A DNA stretch of 64,000 nucleotides from Jaminaea rosea (lineage: Eukaryota > Basidiomycota > Exobasidiomycetes > Microstromatales), in assembly GCF_003144245.1 (NCBI RefSeq), contig NW_020289980.1:372001-436000 (forward strand), given 5' to 3'. Positions within the stretch are counted from its first letter, which is position 1; each line of letters starts with the position of its first letter. Position numbers and translations under genes: made by a program. Of the stretch, positions 20,875 to 31,181 are shown piece after piece. Under the pieces are notes generated by a model. The model searched no databases. It had not been told where the DNA came from and worked only from the letters and a program-made list of their open reading frames with translations.

Positions 20875-23800
20875 ATGCCAAGGGAGTACGGCGGCCACGA
20901 CTGGAGGAGAGACGATCGAAGGGACGACAGGCGCGACGATCGATATAGCAGTCGGCGTCGTCGAGATGAGGAAGAAGAAGATCGCGATCGTAGACGTAAG
21001 CATCCCGAGCGTGAGGAGCATTCGTCTTCGTCGAGGCGACGTGAGACTGGTTCACCCACACATTCTCGCTCCTCTTCCTCGCGCCACCACTACGATGACG
21101 ACCATCGCCGGCATGACAGCAGGCGGCACGAGGGCAGCAGCAGCAGCAGCAGCAGCCGATATGACGACGGCAGACGCCACGACAGCAGAAGAGACCATCA
21201 TCGCTCGCAGCCTACGTCGTCGTCCTCGTCGAGGTCGCGTTGGGATCAAAGGGACGGCAGTGAGGTGAAGAGGGATAGGTATCAAGAGCGCCAGCGAGAG
21301 GATCACTATCCCGCAGCTCCTATTTCTTCTACGCCTGCCTCCAGCACTTCTTCGCTGCCAGCGCCACTCGCTTCACTACCAAGTAAGCCAGCGTTTCTGC
21401 CCGCCAATGTGCACGCAGCCGATGCCTCAGGCAGCTCATCTTCTGCCCTCAACAGCCCTTCGTCGCCCTTCACACCGCTTGGAAGCACCGAGGACGAAAA
21501 GGCAAGAGCAAAGAAGGAGAGACTGGAGGCATGGAGGAAGGAACGTGAAGCCAAGAAGGCCCTCGAGGAGGCAAAGGCTAGAGCGCAGAGTCTTGCTTCG
21601 GGCATCGCAAACGGACGTGAGTTGGCGAAAGCTCCGTGGAGAAATCAGACTGCTACTGACGCCAGTTTCGCACCGACAGACTCATCGAGCGGCACGACCA
21701 GCATCAACGCAGCTGGATTGAAAGGCTTCGCAGCCAAGGGTTTGACGGCCAATCTCAAAGCGGCAGGCTCGTCAGCCATGGACGATACAGGCGATCAGCC
21801 GGCCAAGAAGCAATTCAAGAAGCTCAATCTGCCGCCGATGGATCCACTGCTCAAGCCTGGCGCTGGTGGCAAAGTCGGCTCTGGCTCGGATCTCGAAGAC
21901 GAGGATGATGATGATGACGACGCAGAGGAGGCTCCACAGCCGCCATCCGCGACAGCAAAGATGGATGTCGACGGCGAGGAAGATGAGGTAGATCCGTTGG
22001 ATGCATTCATGAACACCGTCAGCTCGGAAGTCAAGACAGTCAATGAGGCGGACCGCAAACGCCTCGGCATCACGGACGAGCCAAAGATCAAGCCGCCAGT
22101 CATGAGTACCGATGCCGAAGATGACGAGGCCAAGGGTGAGGCGAGTGCAGACGAGCTTGATGCCGTCGGTGCGGAAGACATCATGGCTCTTGCAGCTCAG
22201 AAGATCAAGAAGAAGGAGATGCCCACCGTCGACCACTCCCAGATCGATTACGAGCCCTTCCGCAAAGAGTTCTACCACCCGCCGTCAGAAGTCGAGGAGA
22301 TGACAGAGGAAGACGCGGAACGGTTACGGATGGAGCTCGACGCGATCAAGGTGCGAGGCAAGGACTGTCCCAAGCCTCTCACCAAGTGGAGCCACTGCGG
22401 TCTGCCCGCCACCTGCCTCGACGTCATCAAGAAGCTGGCGTACAAGGCCCCCACACCCATCCAGTCGCAAGCGATCCCTGCCATCATGTCGGGTCGCGAC
22501 ATCATCGGCGTCGCCAAGACGGGCTCGGGTAAGACGATGGCCTTCTTGCTCCCCATGTTCCGCCACATCAAGGATCAACGTCCAGTCGAGAAGATGGAGG
22601 GGCCCATCGGCCTCATCATGACGCCTACTCGCGAGCTCGCCGTGCAGATTTTCAGGGAGAGCAAGCCCTTTCTCAAGGCTACAGGGCTTCGCGCCGTCTG
22701 CGTGTATGGTGGTGCCCCCATCTCTGAGCAGATCGCCGAAATGAAAAAGACGGCAGACATCGTAGTCGCCACGCCCGGCCGGATGATTGACCTGCTCACC
22801 GCCAATCAGGGTCGCGTCACCAATCTCCGCCGCGTAACTTACCTGGTATTGGACGAGGCGGACCGCATGTTTGACATGGGCTTCGAGCCTCAGGTGATGA
22901 AGATAGTCAACAACGTTCGGCCAGATAGGCAGACAGTCCTCTTCTCCGCCACCTTCCCAAAGCAGATGGAGAGCCTCGCCCGCAAAGTTCTCCGCAACAA
23001 GCCTATCGAGGTCACCGTAGGCGGGAGAAGCGTCGTAGCGGCTGAGATCGAGCAGATAGTCGAGGTACGTGAGGAAGAGACCAAGTTCACGCGCTTGCTC
23101 GAGATCCTGGGTCAGACGTACAACAGCGAGGAGGATGCGCGCACGCTCATCTTCGTGGATCGGCAGGAGGCTGCGGACGACTTGCTACGCGAATTGATCA
23201 GAAAGGGGTATATGACCATGTCGCTGCACGGTGGCAAGGATCAGGTGGACCGCGATGCTACCATTTCGGACTTCAAGGCCGGAGTCTGCCCAATCGTCAC
23301 AGCCACTTCGGTCGCCGCTCGTGGCCTGGACGTGAAACAGCTCAAGCTCGTTATCAACTACGACGCTCCCAATCACATGGAGGACTATGTCCATCGAGCC
23401 GGCCGCACGGGTCGAGCAGGCAACAAGGGTACATGCGTCACCTTTGTCACTCCACAGCAGGAGCGCTACGCCCGCGACATCATCGCGGCGCTCAAAGCAA
23501 GTAAAGTCGCGGTGCCTGCTGAGCTGCAAAGCCTCGCCGACTCATTTGCAGAGAAGGTGCAAGCAGGCAAAGCCCAAGCTGCTAGCTCTGGATTTGGGGG
23601 TAAAGGGCTGGAGAGATTGGAGAGCGACAGAGAGAAGACGTTGCGCGCTCAGAGGTCGGCCTATGGTGAGGGAGAGGAGGGCAGCCGCGCTGCGGAAGGA
23701 GCAGGAGATGGTCCGCAAGCCAAAGAGCTCGAAGAGATCAAGGTGCAAAAGGGACCGCCACCAGCAGATGATGGGCTCAGCGGCGTACGAGAGATGCAGA

Positions 23801-24453
23801 TCGAGGTCAAGAAGGGAGCCGCTCCTGAGGCCATTCGAGAGAACAAAGTCGGCGCGGGAGAGGGGAAGGCCAGTCCTGCTCCCGCGAACGGCGAAGGTTC
23901 AGCCGCAGCTGCGCCGAATGCTGCCGCTCTTGCTGCAGCAAAGGCCTCAGGCGCAGACACAAAGAAGCTGGCCGAGGCTCTCGCCCGTATCAACGCCCTC
24001 GCCGCTGCCTCTAAAAAGGCGCAGGCCGCAGCTCGCAATGGCGGTGGCGCCGATCAGCCAGAGCGCAAGCCCAAAGACCCTGACGCGACAGACTACCATG
24101 CGATCGTCCCCATCAATGACTTTCCCCAGAAGGCTCGTTGGAGATGCACCAACAAGGAGACCATGTCCATGCTCATCACGGAGACGGGGGCGGCAATTAC
24201 GAACAAGGGAATCTTCTACGAGAAGGGCAAGGAGCCGGCCGCAGGAGAGCCGCCGAAGTTACAGCTATTGATTGAGAGTAACGATGAGGAGAAGGTGGAG
24301 CATGCGGTACGCGCGATCAAGAGTATACTGTTGGAGGCTACGCAGGCAGCACTGGAGCAAGAACAGAGACAGGCCGGACCGGGAGGTGCGCCTGGTGGTG
24401 GTGGAGCCGGAGCGGGGACGGGGCAGGCTGTTGGGAGGTACAACGTCGTATAG
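20875..24453 (+). CDS. PRP5: DEAD-box RNA helicase Prp5 (DDX46)
   Basis: 1192 aa, intronless. Prp5 remodels the U2 snRNP and proofreads branch-site pairing in pre-spliceosome formation. The N-terminus is Arg/Asp/Ser-rich, followed by a charged region with the DPLD motif ([13 protein letters not shown]), known in this family as the contact with the SF3B1 complex. The helicase core carries [11 protein letters not shown] (Q motif), [33 protein letters not shown] and HRAGRTGR. The C-terminal part ([16 protein letters not shown] to [19 protein letters not shown]) is the KH-like end seen in Prp5/DDX46. The Ala/Lys-rich linker before it is long. It is divergent from NFU1 and convergent with the SRR1-like gene (41-bp gap), so the 3' UTRs may overlap. 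Confidence 0.96.
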   Translation: MPREYGGHDWRRDDRRDDRRDDRYSSRRRRDEEEEDRDRRRKHPEREEHSSSSRRRETGSPTHSRSSSSRHHYDDDHRRHDSRRHEGSSSSSSSRYDDGRRHDSRRDHHRSQPTSSSSSRSRWDQRDGSEVKRDRYQERQREDHYPAAPISSTPASSTSSLPAPLASLPSKPAFLPANVHAADASGSSSSALNSPSSPFTPLGSTEDEKARAKKERLEAWRKEREAKKALEEAKARAQSLASGIANGRELAKAPWRNQTATDASFAPTDSSSGTTSINAAGLKGFAAKGLTANLKAAGSSAMDDTGDQPAKKQFKKLNLPPMDPLLKPGAGGKVGSGSDLEDEDDDDDDAEEAPQPPSATAKMDVDGEEDEVDPLDAFMNTVSSEVKTVNEADRKRLGITDEPKIKPPVMSTDAEDDEAKGEASADELDAVGAEDIMALAAQKIKKKEMPTVDHSQIDYEPFRKEFYHPPSEVEEMTEEDAERLRMELDAIKVRGKDCPKPLTKWSHCGLPATCLDVIKKLAYKAPTPIQSQAIPAIMSGRDIIGVAKTGSGKTMAFLLPMFRHIKDQRPVEKMEGPIGLIMTPTRELAVQIFRESKPFLKATGLRAVCVYGGAPISEQIAEMKKTADIVVATPGRMIDLLTANQGRVTNLRRVTYLVLDEADRMFDMGFEPQVMKIVNNVRPDRQTVLFSATFPKQMESLARKVLRNKPIEVTVGGRSVVAAEIEQIVEVREEETKFTRLLEILGQTYNSEEDARTLIFVDRQEAADDLLRELIRKGYMTMSLHGGKDQVDRDATISDFKAGVCPIVTATSVAARGLDVKQLKLVINYDAPNHMEDYVHRAGRTGRAGNKGTCVTFVTPQQERYARDIIAALKASKVAVPAELQSLADSFAEKVQAGKAQAASSGFGGKGLERLESDREKTLRAQRSAYGEGEEGSRAAEGAGDGPQAKELEEIKVQKGPPPADDGLSGVREMQIEVKKGAAPEAIRENKVGAGEGKASPAPANGEGSAAAAPNAAALAAAKASGADTKKLAEALARINALAAASKKAQAAARNGGGADQPERKPKDPDATDYHAIVPINDFPQKARWRCTNKETMSMLITETGAAITNKGIFYEKGKEPAAGEPPKLQLLIESNDEEKVEHAVRAIKSILLEATQAALEQEQRQAGPGGAPGGGGAGAGTGQAVGRYNVV

Positions 24454-24494
24454 GGTAGAGAAATGCAGATTCATCGAGCACTATCGTCTATTGA

Positions 24495-25931
24495 TTACAG
24501 GACTTCTCCGTCTGCCGCACTTTGTACGGGCGCGGGTAGCTGCCAGAACTCTGCCTCGGACGGATGCGGGCGGCGTACACTCGAAGCGCCGTGCTTGCCA
24601 GTCTCGTCAGCCTTGTCTCGCCCACGCCGCCGCCTTGCTCTTCGCGGAGGCACAGCAGTCATGCTGCTCTCAGTCTGTCCGCCATCGCCACCGACCATCT
24701 CGGCCCCATGTCGTGCCCTCGTGTTGCTAGCACTTGACTCCTCTGCTCCTACTTCATCCGTTGCCACATCAAACCATTGAAAGCCCAAATCACTCAATGC
24801 CTCTCCGGCTCCAGCGCAGGGCTCCTTTGCTCCCACCTCTGGCAGCCAGATGGCCGACATGTGAGGCGCAAGCCGCCACAGAGCAGGCGCCTCACGCGCA
24901 AGGCGGGCTTCGTCTGGTGATAGCTCAGCATATCGTGTGAGCCGGTTGCAGAGGAGAGCTGTGTCGTATTGATGAGCCTGAGCCAGCCCTGCGCTAGGCG
25001 TGAGTGAGGAGGAGTGTGCAGGGATCAGGGCCGCTCGCAAGTACGCCTCATAGAGTTGACGAGGGCAGTGAGGCATGTATAGGAGGGTACGCGGCCACGA
25101 TTGGTCTTGGCCAGCGTCGATCGATGGGAAGAGAGCAGTAGGTGCTACTTCGTCCCGCGATGAGGCTGCAACGCCAAGCGCATTGAGAACCTCGGCATCT
25201 CTCTCTGTGGAGAGCGGATCAAATGCGAGGAGCGTCGGGCGACGGGCCGCTCGTTGTTGTTCAGCCGCAGCCTTTGTCCCCAGTGGATGCGAATGCGAAT
25301 GCTCTTCTCCACTGCTTGCGTGACTGCCCTCCATGTTCCTCTTTCGCTCAAAGTAGTCAGCCATGACCAGCAGTAATGCAAGCTGAATCTGTGCACTTCG
25401 ACTCTGCGCGACGCTCCCCATACCCAGGGCTACGATGCGGTCGGGGACCCATCGGCTTGGACGAGAAGGCCCTGCGCCCGTTGACAGCGAGAGTGACGAC
25501 AGCAATGAGGCTACTGACTCTTGCCTGGGGCTGTCAATTGGGCTTGAAGCGGATTCTGTCGCTTTCTCTTCAGCATGCGAGAAAGCTCGCTGCGTCCTGG
25601 CTGACGCGCTGGCGTGGGAGAAGGCGTCTATGCTTTCGAGCAGCAACTGAGCGAAGGGACCTTGCTGTAATGCTCGCTGCTTCGAGCGTATCAGTCCGAT
25701 GAGGTCTTCGGTGGATGGGTGAACAGCTGAGCTCCCTCTTTCGTGAACGTTGTCTGCTTGTCTTCGACCTGCCCTCTTGTTGCCCTTCGCCTTGCGACCT
25801 GGTTGGCGCTTGCGCTGCACATAGGAGAAGCCACCGTGGCCGCCGCCAGCTTCCCGAGGATCATCTTGTGCCTCAAGTTTATCGCCTTGTTCGTCGTTTG
25901 CGCATGGCCGTTGCCCCACCTCTGCTTGCAT
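24495..25931 (-). CDS. SRR1-domain protein (Ber1/SRR1-like)
   Basis: 478 aa, intronless, starting MQAEVGQRPCAND at the ATG at 25931. A basic KGNKRAGRR patch precedes the SRR1-type core: IVALGMGSVAQSRSAQIQLA, LLAFDPLSTERDAEVLNALG, and LLYMPHCPRQLYEAYLRA. These match the SRR1 family signature as I know it (GxGS, DPxxxxxE, MPHC). The family includes plant SRR1 (circadian/light signalling) and yeast Ber1 (microtubule-related phenotype); the biochemical role is not established. The C-terminus has a basic RRARRRRGRDK stretch that could be a nuclear signal. The divergent partner, 178 bp away, is the peroxin. Confidence 0.85.
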   Translation of the reverse strand: MQAEVGQRPCANDEQGDKLEAQDDPREAGGGHGGFSYVQRKRQPGRKAKGNKRAGRRQADNVHERGSSAVHPSTEDLIGLIRSKQRALQQGPFAQLLLESIDAFSHASASARTQRAFSHAEEKATESASSPIDSPRQESVASLLSSLSLSTGAGPSRPSRWVPDRIVALGMGSVAQSRSAQIQLALLLVMADYFERKRNMEGSHASSGEEHSHSHPLGTKAAAEQQRAARRPTLLAFDPLSTERDAEVLNALGVAASSRDEVAPTALFPSIDAGQDQSWPRTLLYMPHCPRQLYEAYLRAALIPAHSSSLTPSAGLAQAHQYDTALLCNRLTRYAELSPDEARLAREAPALWRLAPHMSAIWLPEVGAKEPCAGAGEALSDLGFQWFDVATDEVGAEESSASNTRARHGAEMVGGDGGQTESSMTAVPPRRARRRRGRDKADETGKHGASSVRRPHPSEAEFWQLPAPVQSAADGEVL

Positions 25932-26109
25932 GAACCGTGGCCTTGTTGAAGTTGGGTTGAGGCGGGCAGAACGAAGAGTGCGCCTTTTTCACGCCTCGCC
26001 TCGTCTGGCTGGTTCCGCCCGTGCCGACTCCACAGCGACGTTGCGGGGTTGGGATGAGTGGCCGCTTCCTTCCTTTGCTCCTTGACATCGTCCACTCCCA
26101 AACGCACAA

Positions 26110-28071
26110 ATGTCTCTCGACTCCAGCTCAACCAGTCTGGAGAGCGGGAGCAGTCCACGACGTCCCTCCTCCCCTTCCGCCATGAGTGCGACGTCGGGCT
26201 CCTCGTCATCAACAACCAAGGCCTCGCGGCTTGAGCGACTTCAATCGCACATGCTCACTTCGCTCCTTTCCCTCCAATCCGTACCTCCTCCAAATCGATT
26301 GCCAGTGGCCAAGAATAAGGAGCCGCTGAGCTTGCCAACTACAACGAGGAACTTCCGCGGCTTTGTGCAGAAGAGCGGACCGGTCTTCGCTATTCAAGAT
26401 GCCGTGCACGAGACGTTGATGTGGGACCACCCCGCGAGGACGCTTTGCGTCATGGGAATATGGGGCATCATCGGTGAGCAGGCTTGGATTCTCATATTTT
26501 TGCGGCCACGACTGACGCTGTCATTGGCCGCCACAGCCCTCTACCCCAACTTGCTCGTGCCCCTCCCCACGTTTCTTCTCTCCCTACTCCTCCTTCAGAC
26601 GTACCACGCTCGCTACCCGACCTTGGCTGCGAATGAGGACGACAAGGTCAAGCCTGCAGACGTGGTCGACCACGCTGTAAAGCACCCTACAAGTACGGGA
26701 CATGGCAAGCCGAGACCGCCGATCGTGCCCGAGCCGCCGAATGAGGTGCGTGTGCGGACATTAAGCTGAGGATGAATGAATGGAATACTGATTCCCCACC
26801 CTCTGTCGCCCTTTCGCAGGGGTCGATCAAATATTACGAGAATCTGAGGGACATCCAGAACATGTGAGGCGGCTCTACCACCTCGCTCTCCTGTTCCAAC
26901 TGCTCACACTTCTCTGCCCCCTCGCGCGCCAGGATGAAGATGATCACCGACATCTACGATCTCCTCTCCCCCTTTGCGATCCACCTCAACTGGTCAACAC
27001 CGGACCATACGCTCCGCATCTTCCAGTCTCTCCTCCTCGTCACCCTTGCCCTCTTCTTGATCTCCCCCTACCTACCCTACCGACTCATCCTCCTCGTAGC
27101 TGGCGAAGGGGCCCTCATCGCCAATCACCCCTGGGTGCAGCCCACCATCTCCCAGCTCTCCACGCGCTTCTTCTCCCCCTCTCGCAGGGAAGGCCGAGCG
27201 CTGAGGTCAAGTCAGAGGAAGATGATGGCCCAGATGCACGAGTGGATGCGAATGGACTCCCTCCCCGATGAGGTGTGGGAGAGGGGATGGAGGGATATCG
27301 AGGTCTACGAGAATGAGAGACACAGTGATGATGCCGCTACGGCTAGGGCGGCGGATCGCCATGGGTTGGGACATGCGGGCAAGTGGAGTGGGCATGCGTT
27401 GAGATTTGGAGAGAGAAAGGTGAGCAGCGGCGCGCAGCGATCGTTACGAAGGAAGTGGCATGGATTGAATGCTGATCAGCTGATACTTCGCTATTGCAGC
27501 CCTGGACTAGAGGGGCAGACGGCTTTGCAGATGCCACGGGCGAGGAGCTGGGCGAAGGATACACCCTTGACGTGAGGTGAGCACACACGGGCGCCGTAAC
27601 TTCCACCAAATTCATTTCATCCCCAACTGAGCGCTCCCTCTCCCTCCGTCCTTCCTGCATCGCGGCACCAACAGCAGACGTATAGCCATGTCCCTTCCCA
27701 CCGGCTGGAAATGGGTAGAAGGCGACGAGTGGCGTATCGACTTTGTCGGTCGCTGGACGAGCGCTGCGGCCGGTGGAGTCGAGCTCGATGTGGATGAGGA
27801 GGGGTGGCTCTACACGGATGCAGACTGGCATAATCCGGCTGGCTACGCGTACGGGCATGAGGGGCAGCCCAGCGCACCGCCCAAGATTGAGCACGAGGAT
27901 GACGAGGCAGAGGATGATGAGAAGGCAGAGGTAGCGACTATCATGTCGTCCAAAGGAGGAAAGAAGAGTGGGACATCCGGCACACGGTGCGCTGAGACGA
28001 GACGGAGGAGATGGCTCAGGCGAGCGATGCGCGTTGTAGGGGACGAAGACCTGCCTGCACAACGCGTCTAG
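26110..28071 (+). CDS. Pex23-family peroxin with DysF domain (Pex28/29/30/32-like)
   Basis: Six exons: 26110-26473, 26537-26745, 26820-26863, 26933-27419, 27500-27576 and 27678-28071; introns 63, 74, 69, 80 and 101 nt; 524 aa with all phases consistent. These ER/peroxisome membrane proteins control peroxisome number and ER contact. The Pex24-type membrane domain begins at ETLMWDHPARTLCVMGIWGI and continues into LYPNLLVPLPTFLLSLLL; further spans lie near RIFQSLLLVTLALFLISPYL. The DysF domain is split by introns: PWTRGADGFADATG, then GWKWVEGDEWRIDF, DEEGWLYTDADW, and the closing RRRRWLRRAMRV. Exon 3 is only 44 nt. The last intron ends in a tandem CAGCAG acceptor. Intron 1 is a stop-free multiple of three. 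Confidence 0.92.
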
Positions 28072-28155
28072 TAAGGAAGTGACAGCGATGCGCAGCAACA
28101 AGCTAGCAGCGATTCAAATGTTGTTGATACAATTACAAGGTGCAGCACACTGCGC

Positions 28156-29242
28156 TCATCTCTGCCCCAATGGTGCGTTATTCGCCCCCGTCATGAAGCT
28201 AGGCGGAGGAGGCGGTCCACCCATGTACTGATGCGGCGGGCCTCCGTACCCATTGACGCCCGGCGGAGGCCCAGAGTACTGCGGGAAGCCCATTGGAGGT
28301 GGTGGAGGAGGCGCGCCGCCCGCCTGCTGCTGCTGCTGCTGCTGCTGCTGTTGACCGAAGCCTGGCGGCGGAGGCGGAGGTGGTTGTTGCTGCTGATAGG
28401 CCGCGCCTGTAAAACCCGGTGGGGGAGGCGGGGGAGGCTGTCCACCACCGAAACCAGGCGGAGGTGGGGGAGGTGCTCCCATCCCATTCATCGGCGGTGG
28501 TGGTGGCGGTGGCATGGCTGGAAGGGCAGGCAGCGCACCATTCTTCCTCGCCTGTGCAGCCAACAATCGCTCCGCCGCAGTACCGTGTCTCTCCCCTCCT
28601 TTTCCGTCCTTCTTGATGGCGTACGAGACATTAACCGGCCTGTTGAGCAAGAACTGCCCCTGCAGCTGCTCGATGGCTGCATCCGCCGCCTCGAAACTGT
28701 CAAAGGAGACGAAGCCATACGCCTTCGATGCGTTTGTGGATGGGTCGCGGGCGATTTTGGGGAGCGAGGCTAGACCGCCAAAGGTTGAAAATGTCTCCCA
28801 GAGGACGCGCTCGTCCACTGCTGGGTCGAGGTTGCCGACGAAGAGATTCGCACCGATGTCGATCTGCTTGCGGTCAGAGGAGGCTTTGTTCACGCGGATG
28901 GGCTTGCCGTAGAGTTTAATCCCCTGTGCGGGAGCGATGAGGAGGGATCGGAAGGTAGCGAGAAGGTCAGCATCTTTACGTATGCCATGATGACGAGATC
29001 AGCTCACTCGCACTCACATTCATGATGGAACACGCATAGTCGGCATCCCTTGGCGTCTGGAACTCTGCGAAGCCGTATCCCTGATGTTGCGATGTGATCC
29101 TGTCCTTTGGCAGATGGACATTCGTCACAGGCCCAGCTTGCAGCATCAGCTCCCAGACGAGGGCGTCGGACGCTCGATCGTCGAGATTGCCCACGTAGCA
29201 GGTCGCATCTTGGTTGCGATCTGCTTGCGGTGGTCCGGACAT
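28156..29242 (-). CDS. HSH49: SF3b subunit SF3B4/Hsh49, two RRMs plus poly-Pro/poly-Gln tail
   Basis: Exons 29242-29018 and 28923-28156 (94-nt intron), 330 aa. It is part of SF3b in the U2 snRNP, binding pre-mRNA around the branch site. RRM1 has CYVGNLDDR (RNP2) and GYGFAEF (RNP1); RRM2 has [12 protein letters not shown] and [29 protein letters not shown] links them, as is typical of the family. The last 120 residues are repeated PPPPPPGF and Gln runs; the CTG repeat on the + strand at 28324-28350 encodes a ten-Gln tract and may vary in length between strains. The first ATG at 29242 gives [19 protein letters not shown], the usual start. It is convergent with the peroxin (84-bp gap). Confidence 0.95.
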
Positions 29243-29442
29243 GCCTGTCTGATCGAAGGGCGAGAGAGTGGGGAGAAGGTGTGGAAAGAGAGATGGCAAA
29301 AGGCGGAAAGGCCAGACGTCGTTCTCAGTCCGACGGAGGATCGTCGTCGACTCGTGCGTCGAGGGCGGACTGACAGCTTGATAGATATTTCAACGTCACA
29401 ACCAACACTTTAAAAGGCAATCAGGTCTCATCGACAGCGACT

Positions 29443-30192
29443 ATGGCTTCGGCCATTGCTCTCAGCAGCAATTCGACTGCCCTGTTGCAAACGGACCTCA
29501 CCTTGCAGCTCTCAGCGCTACGCAACACACCGTCCCTCTCCCCCCGCGGCGTGTACGTCGTCCCCTCGACCGCAAACCCACTCCTCCTCGATGGGGTTCT
29601 CTTTGTCGGCTCATCAGGCCCGTACGCAGGTGCAATCTTTCGCTTCACGCTGCAATGGTCCTCTGTCAAGCCTATCGTATGCTTCGACCCGCGCTGCGTG
29701 CCTGCTCATCCCCTCGTCCAAGCCGCTGCACCGCATAGACTGAACTTGACGCCGCTCCTGGCTGAAAGCGGCGAGGAGGGAATCACCACGCTGCCCCTCA
29801 TCCTTGGCTTTGTACGAAGTATCTTCCAACCACAGTACCTGCGCAACGAACTCGTCAAGCGACCAGACTGGTTTACCAATTACAATGTGGACGTGGGCTC
29901 GCTACTCGTCAAGCAGTACGGCCAGCATGCCCAATCGCAAGCCGCTGGCGGTATCTTCGACAGCCTTGCAAAGCAGAGCGTACGACTCAGCCTCTCGCCT
30001 GCTGTATTGTACGGTCACGGCCGAGGCACAGCCAAGGGGGAGGGCGAAGCGGTCAAGTCGAATATCGTCTTTCCCGAGGAGCTGCTCTCGAAGGGCAGGA
30101 AGGCGGCTGAGGAGGAGCAGGAGAGAGAGCGGTGGATGGAGCAACTAAAGCGGGACATCTTCTATGGCGATGAGGATGGAGGAGGCAGCTAG
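29443..30192 (+). CDS. UBC-fold protein lacking the catalytic cysteine (UEV/AKTIP-like)
   Basis: 249 aa, intronless. Residues 35-110 follow the E2 fold: GVYVVPSTANPLLLDGVLFV, then SGPYAGAIFRFTLQW, VKPIVCFDPRCVPAHPLV. After HPLV the normal active-site Cys region reads QAAAPHRLNL, without cysteine. This pattern is that of E2 variants, closest to AKTIP/FTS, the FHF-complex subunit that links cargo to dynein via Hook proteins; assignment to that complex is inference. The C-terminus is a charged coiled-coil-like stretch (AAEEEQERERWMEQLKRD). It is divergent from SF3B4 with a 200-bp gap. Confidence 0.8.
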   Translation: MASAIALSSNSTALLQTDLTLQLSALRNTPSLSPRGVYVVPSTANPLLLDGVLFVGSSGPYAGAIFRFTLQWSSVKPIVCFDPRCVPAHPLVQAAAPHRLNLTPLLAESGEEGITTLPLILGFVRSIFQPQYLRNELVKRPDWFTNYNVDVGSLLVKQYGQHAQSQAAGGIFDSLAKQSVRLSLSPAVLYGHGRGTAKGEGEAVKSNIVFPEELLSKGRKAAEEEQERERWMEQLKRDIFYGDEDGGGS

Positions 30193-31181
30193 GGATGCAA
30201 ATGACTCATTGAGATCAGCCATAGATACCCACTGTTAGGCTCAAGGCAAGAATACATGCGGGCGATACCCTCTGACGTACCTCGAGCAGCCACATTGCGA
30301 TCGCTCATGGTAGCTAGTGGCAACCTTCTAGACGATATTGACGTCTCGCCCGCTCTGCACGCAGGACATAATGAGTCAACGTCTCGGGCAATGTGGAATT
30401 TGTTGAAGGCGATGTTCAGTTTATCGATGATGGCTCGTGATCGCCGCCACAGTCACTCCATGACCCACGGGCAGCATGATCATCGAAGCACTCAGCAGAC
30501 TCAGCGATGATGGCATCGCCGCTGGCAAGGCAGCCAACTCGATCCGATCGTCGTAGAGGCCACCGTGAGAAAAGTGCGAAGGATGATTGCGCGAATATGG
30601 TCTGACGAAGCGTCGCCATCGTAATGAGACTGGATCCAACGTCATGATGAGCCCCAGGTGGCTATATTAGTTGAAAGGAGGCTGAGCTCAGCCCAACTGA
30701 TCGCTCGACGTGGCTTTTCTCAGGTCCACCCCAACGTCAGAGGGTCAGAATTGACAGAAAGCTCCTGCTCGCTTCAAACATTCATCTCGCAGGTTACCGT
30801 CGGTATCTGGCTCAGGCTCTGATCATCGCCGGTGTGGTGTTGATCGATCGAGGTGGTCGCAGGCACGGAGCTTGAATCTGGCGCGGCAATTGATTCCCTT
30901 CGCCAGGGTCCATCCATGACGTTGGCTGCATCTGCCTCCACTGCGCGACCCAGCCTTAGCGCCGCCGCACTGAGTCGGTGAATTTTGCCAAGTCGGGGGC
31001 GACGCGATGCGGGCGGCACAAACGGGCCGAGGTGGCACGCTTTGGTCAGCTTCTGTGGCTCGTCGAACCACACTCGGAGATACGTGAAGATGGGACAAAT
31101 TCATTCAAAAGGCATGACACAACTTCTGCCCGTCCACACCCACCATCCATCTCTCACCCTCATCGCCCTTGCTTGCCCACG
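30193..31181. other. Intergenic region before the DHA1 transporter
   Basis: About 1 kb between two same-strand genes. It must hold the transporter promoter. Short ORFs on both strands lack any recognisable domain. A frame open from 30978 joins the transporter, but its extra 68 residues look like leader sequence. Confidence 0.5.

Noticed and set aside
21861-21869. GGTGGCAAA, the yeast Rpn4 (PACE) site, in PRP5; another lies near 20469
   Set aside because: Both copies are inside coding sequence, so they are most likely chance matches and not regulatory.
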